Shown in pieces: positions 47,565 through 56,600 of a DNA stretch of 64,000 nt (the stretch's first letter is position 1; each line of letters opens with the position of its first letter). Source of the stretch: Flavobacterium agri. Its GTDB lineage: Bacteria; Bacteroidota; Bacteroidia; Flavobacteriales; Flavobacteriaceae. The notes below the pieces were generated by a model. The model had not been told where the DNA came from. It made no database searches and was given only the letters and a program-made list of their open reading frames with translations. The translations under genes and the position numbers were made by a program. Location: NCBI RefSeq assembly GCF_013401995.1, contig NZ_JACBJI010000005.1, positions 248,843-312,842 on the forward strand, given 5' to 3'.

Positions 47565-48110
47565 GTTTTTATACCTCACAGAATTTTGATAGATGTATTT
47601 AAAAGACAAATTACTTCTGAAAAATTGCACATGATCTAAAGCCTTATCTATAAATTTTGAATGACTCAGTCAGATAAAAACAGCCTTCCATGACCGGAAG
47701 GTTTTTTGTTTTTTGCAAGTGTTGTGTCGAGGATTTCTTAAAGTGCTGCATTTTTCTCATTAAGGCGTTAATAACCAGTATTTAATGTTGATAAATTGCA
47801 AGTCTATCGCGTTACTTTTTGATTAAATTTGATTTTGTTAACTGTTGTAAGAATAGTTTCAATAATAACAATATTTAACAGTTAAAATGTCAATTTTCGT
47901 GTATTTCGTCGGTAAAATTAGTAGGTTAATCGATAAAGTGCATGTTTTATGATTCGTGAGCTTTTCTGTTTCAAGTTTTAGTGTAAATTTATCCGCTTTA
48001 GCATTATTTTATCGTTAATTCATTGAATATAATAGCGGTGAAATGGCGATTTTAAGCGGTAAAAAACAAATTTTTCAATAAATACCACAAAACCCCCTAA
48101 AACCCCGATT
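47565..48110 (+). other. AT-rich gene-free region with a second terminator and a variant promoter
   Basis: No gene was found in the 618 bp between the small gene and the next large one. It holds the terminator just listed, a second hairpin at 47684-47707, and then ~280 bp of AT-rich DNA with no recognised feature. AATTTATCCGCTTTAGC at 47986-48002 matches the promoter-like motif at 25653-25669 in 15 of 17 positions, leaving a leader of about 108 nt. Confidence 0.5.
47684..47707 (+). terminator. Second terminator, with no gene directly before it
   Basis: CCTTCC (47684-47689) pairs with GGAAGG (47696-47701) around ATGACC, then six T residues. It lies about 120 bp after the previous terminator with no reading frame between them. 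Confidence 0.75.
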
Positions 48111-51100
48111 ATGATAAAAACATTACCCCGAATCGGTAACGCTATCCCTACAGTGTTCCGGACGTTTTTATTGTTATTATTCCTTGTATTGGGAATTTCT
48201 TCAAGTGGACAGGTTGCGTCCAATTATACTCTTGAGCAACTCCAAATAACTCCTAGTTTTTCTCCTTTGGATGTAAATACCAAAGTGCAAATTCATCAAG
48301 GCAACGCATGGAATGATGCAGTAAGTAATATTGGTATTGGTTTCACTTTCAAGTTTAATGGTGTTGATTACACTACAACCAATGTTTCCACGAATGGCTT
48401 CGTTACGTTTGGGACAACATTACCAGCTAATAACACCTATTCTCCAATTGCTAGTACAGAAGGATATGCCGGAGCCATCTCAGGGTTTGGATTTAATTGG
48501 CTCGTCAATTCGATTGCGGGCACCCCTCAAGCAAATAGTGTTTCTTATATTTTAGACAACACAGGGGGCGTAGGAAATAGAATTCTTAAAATAGAATGGA
48601 GAGGAGTAAAAAGAGCAGCTGCAGATTCCGCCACTTTAACATTCCAAATTTGGTTATATGAAACATCCAATCTTATCGAAATTCGATTTGATACTCAGAC
48701 AGCGGCATTTGCCGCAAATGTGAATGGTCAAATTGGATTGAGAGGGGCATCAGGAGACTCAAATAATTTATCATGGCCTTCTACAGGGGTTTGGCCTGCA
48801 TTGCCAGCCGTAATGACGTCGCCGGCTGTCTCCACTGATTTAGTCAATATTCGAAATACAGGTGTAAAAATAGCGGCTACTTCAAATCGCTTATTTAGAT
48901 GGACGCCGGTAAACTGTTTGGCACCATCGGGTCTTGCGTTGACTGCAGGATCGGCCACCTCCAACGGTGGTACATTTACATGGACTGCTACTTCACCTGC
49001 TCCATCAAACGGTTATCAGTATTATTTCTCGACGAGCGCGACGCCTCCAAACGGAGCTACTACGCCAAGCGGAACGTCTGCGTCTGCATCGGCTACCATC
49101 AATACGATGACCAGCGGATCGACGAATTACGTTTGGGTCCGCTCAGATTGTGGCGGCTCGTATAGTTCGTGGACAGGGCCGGTATCGGTTACGACATTAT
49201 GCGCGCCTGCTGTGGAAGAGTACTTTAACTTCTTCGATCAATCGGGTCCTGATTATATTTATACGGCTCCGGCAATCCAGCCTTGCCATTCCATCCAGAA
49301 TGCTGGAGCGGCCAATAACTGGTATACGACTGCTACGCCTTCGGTCGTGGACGGTTTCTATGACGAGCACCTCGAGTACAATGCACATGCATCCCAAACG
49401 GCGAACGCCTGGTGGTACACTACAGGAGTTACATTGACGGCAGGTAAGACCTATCAGCTGTCTTATTTATATGGCGGATCTACCAATTTCTCTTTCCTTA
49501 CCAATAAAATGGAAGTCAAGATCGGTAGTGCTCCGTATAATTCTTTTATGACCACTTTGATTGACGATCATCCGAATATCAAACACGGAGCACAATATAA
49601 TTACGTAAACTTCACCGTTCCGAGCTCGGGTACTTATTATTTAGGCTTCCATGCGTATTCGGCAGCCAATATGGGTAAGATATTCCTTGATGAGATCCAG
49701 CTTGTTGAAGGGATTTGTATACAGCCGACGGGTGTCACGGTGACATCGCTTTCTGCAACTGCCGCCACGATCATTTGGAACGCTCCGACGCCGGCACCTG
49801 CAGGAGGTTATGCGTATTATTTGTCGACATCGCCGACTCCTCCTGGTAACAATACCACTCCGACTGGCTTTACCAGTGCAGGAACTACGGTGGTCAACCT
49901 TCCGGGGTTGACAGGCAACACAGGATATTATTTCTGGGTGAGAGGCAATTGTAACGCCGGTGACTATAGTATGTGGTCGGCGGTCACGAATTTCACTACT
50001 CCGGTGCTTCCACCTTATTGTTTCCCGACTACGGGACAAACCAATCCGGGTTATATCAGCAATGTCACGACTACGAATGCCGTGGCCAACATAAACAATT
50101 CTTCGGCTTGGACTTCTCCGGGCAACGTAGATTATACTTCCCAAACAATTATTGAAGCTCAAGGAGGTTCTTTCGATTTTTCTGTTGGTCTAGATGACGG
50201 CGTTGGGTCGGCTGGAATTGCTGGTGGAGTCGGAGTGGCTGTTTTTGTTGACTGGAATAATGATGGCGATTTTGTCGATGCAGGAGAACAGCCTTTCACA
50301 ACTTTGTCTTATACAGGAGGCACGCAAGGAACAGTAACGGGAACCGTCAACGTTCCAGGCGGAGCAACATTAGGGGTTAAGCGCATGCGTGTCCTAATCG
50401 ATTGGAATGATGCGACCCCGGCACCGTGTGTATTCGCTGGAAGCGGTGAACTTGAAGATTATAGCATAAAAGTAGTTGTCGCTCCGCCGCCATTGACTTT
50501 GAGCAGTACAAGCCAAACGCAATGTGCGGGAACAACTACTGCATCTACGGTAACTATTACTTCAGGATTGGGCAGCTATGATACCTTCACCTGGTCACCT
50601 GCGGGAGGCGTTTCAGGAACTGCCTCTACAGGTTACACTTTTAACAATGGTTCGACCGTGACATATACGCTTACGGCAACACAGACTAGCGGAGATTATA
50701 GTGTCAACACGGCTCAGTTTACGTATGTGGCAAACGCTTTGCCGACGCCTATTACGATCACTTCAACACCAACCGGTGCCGGTATGTGCCAAGGTGGAAC
50801 GGCTGTACAATTGACTGCGAGTGGAGGTGTTGTTTCAGGATTGCCGATCCTCTCAGAAAACTTCAACTCCGGAGCTCCGGGTTGGACGACCGTTAATAAC
50901 GCGACCGGAGGAACTCCAGCCAACTCGGCTTGGACAATCCGTCCTGATGGTTTCGCCCCACTTGGACCAAGCTGGTTCGGTACGATAATCCATAGCAACG
51001 ATGCCTCATCATTTATGTTCTCTGATTCCGATTCTCAAGGAATTGGTTCAAATACGAATAATGAATTGATTTCACCTGTATTCAGCCTTGCTGGATTTAC

Positions 51101-53447
51101 GGCCGCATCACTCAGTTTCTGGCATTTTTACAGACAATGGACGCCGAGTACCGCGACAGTCGAAATCTCTACAAATGGAGGTGGAACTTATACACAATTA
51201 CCAGGATTGATTTATACGAATGTCAATCAGGGAGCAAATGCAAATTTCGCACAAGTAGTCGCCGATTTGGGAGCTTATCTCGGGCAAACCAACCTAAGAA
51301 TCCGATTCAAATGGGTAGCCACTTGGGGCTGGGGTTGGGCTATCGATAACTTCCTGGTTTCAGGAAACGCTACCTCTGCGATTACTTGGTCACCGACCAC
51401 CGGACTCTTTACAGATGCATTGCATACGAATGCCTATACAGGAGGCGGAACGACAACGGTATACGCATGGCCAAATACGACCACTACATATACTGCAAGC
51501 GCAAGTACGCCGTCACCGGTTTGTTCAACCACTACGACACAAGCCGTTACCGTGACTCCGATCGTGGCCGGAACCATCAGTTCCGATCAGAACGTCTGTT
51601 CAGGAAATGTGACGAATATAGTGTTGACCGGACAGAGCGGCACTATCGCGACATGGCAGTCGTCTACCAATCCGGCGTTTAGCACACCTACCAATATTCC
51701 GGGATCTGCAGGCGCAACTACTTTGACCGGAGCCATGTTAGGGCCAGTTAATGCGACTACGTATATAAGAGTTCAGATCACCAACGGAACTTGTACTTTC
51801 TACACCAATACCGTGACGCTAACCGTAGATTCGACAACATGGACGACGGGTTGGAGCAATGGTTTGCCAACCGCAGGAAAGAGAGTGGTGTTTAACGGAA
51901 ATTATACTTCTACAGGAGACATAAATGCGTGTAGTGTGGCGGTAATTTCAGGAAACGTTTCTATTCAGCCAGGCCATTCGCTTATTGTCGAAAATCAGGT
52001 GAACGTTACCGGAGGGCAGCTTATATTCGAGAGTGATGCGAGTTTGGTGCAAATCAGCGATGCGGCCGTCAACACAGGCGCAATCACCTATAAGCGCGAA
52101 ACGACTCCGATGAGAGTGTACGATTATACGTATTGGTCTGCTCCTTTGTCGGGAATGAATCTTGACGACGTATCTCCTGATACCCGATTCGATAAGTACC
52201 ATCAGTTCAACGTAGCGACCGGACAATTCCAGACAATTCCAGATACCAGCATCATGACGCCGGGTCGCGGTTATATTATGAGGGCTCCAGACGGATGGCC
52301 TTCCGTTCCGACCGTGTTTACTTCAGTCATGACGATGGGACCAGCCAATAACGGAGTCATCACTTATCCGGTTTCGCTTTCGGCGCCGGCAACCAACCTC
52401 AATTTGTTGGGTAACCCTTATCCGTCCGCTTTGGATGCAGATGACTTCCTTACCAATCCGACCAACGCCGGATTGATCAACGGAACTATTTATTTCTGGA
52501 CGCATAATACAGGTATCACGAATCAGCAGTATAACAACAACGATTATGCTTCGTATAACCTGTTGGGAGGAACGGCAGCAGCCAACTTGGGTAGCGGAAA
52601 CAACAGCGCCCCGACCAAAAATATTGCCGCTGGTAACTCGTTCTTCGCCACCGCGACCGCTAACGGAAGCGTTGTATTCAACAACAGTATGAGGCTTGCG
52701 GGCAGCAACGATAATTTCTACAGGCCTGCCGCAGCTAAAAATGCCCAAATGCCAAATGTTCTCGAAAAACATCGCATCTGGCTCAATATGACAGGAGCTG
52801 CTTCAACGGCTTTCAAGCAGACTTTGGTCGGATATGTCACCAATGCGACTGTGGGAATGGATCGTGATTTTGATGGCGATGCAATCGAATCGATGAATTC
52901 GATCAATTTCTATTCGTTGGTAGAAACTACCAAGTTGACCATTCAAGGACGTCCGTTGCCTTTTGATACTTACGATCAGGTGCCTATGGGATATCGCGCA
53001 AATGTTGCGGGTACTTACAGCATCGCGATCAGCTCTGTTGACGGTTTGTTTGCCGACGATTCGCAGAATATCTATTTGGAGGATTTGCTTTTGGGTACGA
53101 TCCACGATCTTAAGTCGGGCGCGTATAGTTTTGCGACTGCCACTGGCGAGGTCAACAACCGATTCGTGTTGAGGTTCACTACACAACAGCTTCAGGTGGG
53201 CGATCCCGTTTTCAATACCAATTCGGTGATTGTTTTTGAGAAAGATGACGTAATCCATATCAACTCGGGCAATGCCGTGATGGATAATGTAAAAATATTC
53301 GACACCCGCGGAAGGCTGGTATTCGAAAAGAAAAATGTAGGAAGTACGGAAACCGAAATCGCTCATTTGGGTGCTGCCGACCAGGTACTGATAGTTCAGG
53401 TAACTTCTGTTGACGGTATTGTCGTCAATAAGAAAATCATCCATTGA
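48111..53447 (+). CDS. Very large secreted multidomain protein with GEVED domain (copy 4)
   Basis: A 1778-residue protein with signal MIKTLPRIGNAIPTVF...GISSSGQ. In order: an N-terminal beta domain (IGFTFKFNGVDYTTTNVSTNGF, ~35-265) like that of the next gene, FN3-like (~265-360), jelly-roll (~365-535), FN3-like (~537-635), a GEVED domain (VAVFVDWNNDGDFVDAGEQP...GELEDYSIKV, ~640-790), an Ig-like domain, another Ig-like domain (~877-1150) split by a ~180-residue jelly-roll (LSENFNSGAPGW...WAIDNFLVSG), one 89-residue-type Ig unit, and a divergent version of the shared C-terminal region (YDYTYWSAPLSGMNLDDVSP) with a matching tail. The first ~260 codons are visibly more AT-rich than the rest. Confidence 0.82.
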   Translation: MIKTLPRIGNAIPTVFRTFLLLLFLVLGISSSGQVASNYTLEQLQITPSFSPLDVNTKVQIHQGNAWNDAVSNIGIGFTFKFNGVDYTTTNVSTNGFVTFGTTLPANNTYSPIASTEGYAGAISGFGFNWLVNSIAGTPQANSVSYILDNTGGVGNRILKIEWRGVKRAAADSATLTFQIWLYETSNLIEIRFDTQTAAFAANVNGQIGLRGASGDSNNLSWPSTGVWPALPAVMTSPAVSTDLVNIRNTGVKIAATSNRLFRWTPVNCLAPSGLALTAGSATSNGGTFTWTATSPAPSNGYQYYFSTSATPPNGATTPSGTSASASATINTMTSGSTNYVWVRSDCGGSYSSWTGPVSVTTLCAPAVEEYFNFFDQSGPDYIYTAPAIQPCHSIQNAGAANNWYTTATPSVVDGFYDEHLEYNAHASQTANAWWYTTGVTLTAGKTYQLSYLYGGSTNFSFLTNKMEVKIGSAPYNSFMTTLIDDHPNIKHGAQYNYVNFTVPSSGTYYLGFHAYSAANMGKIFLDEIQLVEGICIQPTGVTVTSLSATAATIIWNAPTPAPAGGYAYYLSTSPTPPGNNTTPTGFTSAGTTVVNLPGLTGNTGYYFWVRGNCNAGDYSMWSAVTNFTTPVLPPYCFPTTGQTNPGYISNVTTTNAVANINNSSAWTSPGNVDYTSQTIIEAQGGSFDFSVGLDDGVGSAGIAGGVGVAVFVDWNNDGDFVDAGEQPFTTLSYTGGTQGTVTGTVNVPGGATLGVKRMRVLIDWNDATPAPCVFAGSGELEDYSIKVVVAPPPLTLSSTSQTQCAGTTTASTVTITSGLGSYDTFTWSPAGGVSGTASTGYTFNNGSTVTYTLTATQTSGDYSVNTAQFTYVANALPTPITITSTPTGAGMCQGGTAVQLTASGGVVSGLPILSENFNSGAPGWTTVNNATGGTPANSAWTIRPDGFAPLGPSWFGTIIHSNDASSFMFSDSDSQGIGSNTNNELISPVFSLAGFTAASLSFWHFYRQWTPSTATVEISTNGGGTYTQLPGLIYTNVNQGANANFAQVVADLGAYLGQTNLRIRFKWVATWGWGWAIDNFLVSGNATSAITWSPTTGLFTDALHTNAYTGGGTTTVYAWPNTTTTYTASASTPSPVCSTTTTQAVTVTPIVAGTISSDQNVCSGNVTNIVLTGQSGTIATWQSSTNPAFSTPTNIPGSAGATTLTGAMLGPVNATTYIRVQITNGTCTFYTNTVTLTVDSTTWTTGWSNGLPTAGKRVVFNGNYTSTGDINACSVAVISGNVSIQPGHSLIVENQVNVTGGQLIFESDASLVQISDAAVNTGAITYKRETTPMRVYDYTYWSAPLSGMNLDDVSPDTRFDKYHQFNVATGQFQTIPDTSIMTPGRGYIMRAPDGWPSVPTVFTSVMTMGPANNGVITYPVSLSAPATNLNLLGNPYPSALDADDFLTNPTNAGLINGTIYFWTHNTGITNQQYNNNDYASYNLLGGTAAANLGSGNNSAPTKNIAAGNSFFATATANGSVVFNNSMRLAGSNDNFYRPAAAKNAQMPNVLEKHRIWLNMTGAASTAFKQTLVGYVTNATVGMDRDFDGDAIESMNSINFYSLVETTKLTIQGRPLPFDTYDQVPMGYRANVAGTYSIAISSVDGLFADDSQNIYLEDLLLGTIHDLKSGAYSFATATGEVNNRFVLRFTTQQLQVGDPVFNTNSVIVFEKDDVIHINSGNAVMDNVKIFDTRGRLVFEKKNVGSTETEIAHLGAADQVLIVQVTSVDGIVVNKKIIH

Positions 53448-53456
53448 TCAATAATT

Positions 53457-53493
53457 ATCCGGCAAGCGGCTTGGGTCGTTTGCCGGATTTTTT
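53457..53493 (+). terminator. Terminator after copy 4
   Basis: ATCCGGCAAGCG pairs with CGTTTGCCGGAT (12 bp, one G-T pair) around GCTTGGGT, followed by T residues. Confidence 0.9.
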
Positions 53494-53552
53494 GTCTCTA
53501 GTCGTAAATGGTTAATCCTTTGTTAAAATTCTATTAGCGCCAAACAGTACTC

Positions 53553-53560
53553 TACTTTAA
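53553..53560 (+). promoter_or_regulatory. Variant -7 element of the last giant gene
   Basis: TACTTTAA resembles the TACTTTAG box before the first giant gene. It leaves a leader of about 99 nt to the ATG at 53659, similar to the other two genes with this variant. No clear TTG lies at the right distance. Confidence 0.35.
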
Positions 53561-53658
53561 AGGTGAAAGTCTTCCGCACGTCCCGGGAGATTTCGCGTCT
53601 CTACTACTCAGGAATTTTTCCTGTTAACCGTAATTAATTAAACCCAATTTATTTATTT

Positions 53659-56600
53659 ATGATTGTAAACTACGATTCTCCGGATCGAGGCAGGAACTCT
53701 CGGCTCGGAAAAAAAGTGGATGAAGTCGGCGGACCTCCGCCATGGCTGAATTCCCGGGTCATGAGAAAATCATGGCTCGCGATGTTGTTGTTTATGTTGC
53801 TTTTGGCTCCTTTTGGAGGCTTCGCGCAAAACATCAGCAATTATGCATTTTCAACTTCCAACACCGGAAGTTTGGAAGACTTGACAACCGGAGCGACTTC
53901 TATCACTACCGGAAACCAGGATTCTTATGCCTCATCTGTCCTTGCCATCGGCTTCGACTTTTGGTTCATGGGCGTTAAGTATACCCATTATAGTGTGGGT
54001 TCCAATGGTATTTTGCGACTGAGTACGTCATCGAGCGACTCGGCCATCAGCGGTACTTACTATGGAGCCAGCTATTCGTCCGGAGTTGCCTATTTGGCAG
54101 CGTTCGGAGGTGATAATGAGGTGAACGGTGGTATCCGCGTGAAAACGATCGGATCGGCCCCGAACCGTAAATTCGTAATCGAATGGACACAGTTCTATGC
54201 GAACTGGAATCCCAATCTTACGAATGCAGGGAACCTTCAGGCCTGGCTCAGCGAGACCACGGGTGTGATAAACTATGTGTATGGGGAAATTTATAACTCA
54301 TCGTCTTCTTCGGTCACCAAGCCTATCTTTATTTCGGCTGGTAACACAGTTGCCACGGCAGGACATGTTTTGATCGGTTCTCCGGCGACATTTGTTCCGG
54401 CTGCAACAGCTGCGAACAATACTATTGCGGCGGGAAGCGGGACTACGACCGGTTCTCCGTTGATTGCTAATCTCGGGTCAAGCGCCAATGGAAGTAGGGT
54501 AGTCTATACCTTTACACCTCCGTCAGGCAATACTTCGACACCTACAACTTTTACATCATCGAACGTTTCGGCTACCAACATGACCGTAAACTGGGTAGAT
54601 GCTTCGACATCTGAAGGTTATTTTACAGTTGGAAGATCGACTTCGCCAAGCGGACCTTTTACGGTAATAGGGGCAGTCACCACGACTACTTCTGCTGGTA
54701 CGGGCACTGTTTATTCGTTTCCACAGAGTGGGTTGACTGCCAATACGACCTATTATTACGAGATTACCGCGTTGAATGAAACGGGCGGTACATCACCTGC
54801 CTTGACTGGATCTGCATCGACTATCGGCCAAGGAACTTATGTTTGGAACGCTACTGCGGGTTCGGCTTCATGGGCATCATCGGCAAGCTGGACTCCGGCA
54901 AGGACGATCGCAGATCCGACCGATATCCTTCAATTCTCTAACGGAGGAAGCTCAACGGCCACCGATATCCCGACCCAAACTGTCGGAACGGTTACGGTTT
55001 CAGGTAATACGGCTGTGAATTTCCAATCGGCTGCGGCTTCAACGCTTACCATGGCAGGTCTTACGATCGATGCGGGAAGCAGCGTGACGTCTAACGGTAC
55101 TGCCGCTGCTTTGTCAATGGCTTTCTCGTCTGGTGCGGTCAATACGATCAACGGAAGGCTTGAGATCGCCAATGGCGCTTCGGCTAACGGTATCAGTTTC
55201 AGCAATAGCGTTACGACTGTAGGAACTACGGGAACTTTCGCTTTGGGCGGAACAACCGCGGCATCCGTTACAAGTTCAGGAACTACTTTGACGATTAATG
55301 GAACGTATGAGCATAAGTACAGTACGGTTGCAGGAACTATTCCTACGGCAACTTGGGGTGCGGCTTCTAACGTAAACATACTAGGATATACTACCGCTAC
55401 TTCTGGAGCGGGTGGTCTTGGGCAAAACTTTGCCAATTTCACTTGGAATACGCCATCGTTGTCGGTTGCGTTGAACATGGGATCTTCAAGCACTACAGGT
55501 GTTAGTGGCGCATTTACCGTGACAAGCACAGGAACAGGTTCTGTTCGTTGGGCAACGACCGGTGGATACACGCTGAACATTAACAATTACACCCAAACCG
55601 GAGGTAATTTCCAGCTTTCGGATGGTTCTTCAGGAACAAGTATGGTCATGAACGTGACCGGAACATTCAACCAATCGGCTGGATCATTCGGTTCTTCGGG
55701 AACGGGCACGAACAACCCGACATTGAATTTCTCGGGAACTTCTGCCCAAAACGTTTCGTTTTCGGCTCAACCAACCGGACCGATCACGTACAGGATTTCT
55801 AACGCGAACGGAATCAACCTCAACGGAAACTGGGGAACTACGTTCAACATCGGAAGCGGCACCATCGGGGCTCTTAGAATCTCGACTGCAGCCGCAAACC
55901 CGGTAACGTTCGGAGGTACTTTGACAGGGTTCCAATACAATGCCGCAGGAACAACGTTGACTTATGACGCAGCGGGATCGTACGCTTCAAGGGCTTCTGA
56001 ATTCCCATCGGCTTCAGGACCGCTAAACGTAACTGTCGCAGTTGGTTCAGGAAATGTTTTGGATATGCCTTTCTCTAGGACTATCGGTGGAACGTTGACC
56101 ATGACAAGCGGTGATATTAACCTTAGCACGAACAGCCTTACTTTGGGAACAAGCTCTTCTGCGCTTGGAACACTATCGTATACGGCTGGTAGCATTCGCG
56201 TCACTACAGGTTCGATGACACGTTGGTTCGGTACTTCGGGCCTTCCTACAAGTGCCAGTACGGCAATCGGACATTTCCCATTGGCATCTGGTATTTCGGC
56301 GCGTAATGCCTCTGTTTACTTTAGTGCGGCTGGCGCTTTGAGTACAGCTGGTACTATTACGGTAAGCCATAACGGGGCAAACGGAATTTCGGCTGTATCT
56401 CCATCATTTACAGACGGGGCTTACACCGTAGATACACGTACGAACGGATCTTGGACTTTCGCTACCGGAAACGGTATTGCAGCATCTGGAACAATTAACC
56501 TCCGCTTGACTTCAGGCGGTATGATCGCTTCTGCTACGCCTGCTAACCTAAGGGTGATTCAGGCTGCCGGTGCGGTGGGTACACATGTAGCTGGTACGAC

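Noticed and set aside
53743..53978. Short separate gene overlapping the start of the last giant gene
   Set aside because: It is in another frame, lacks a recognisable protein sequence, and overlaps the signal peptide of the giant protein.
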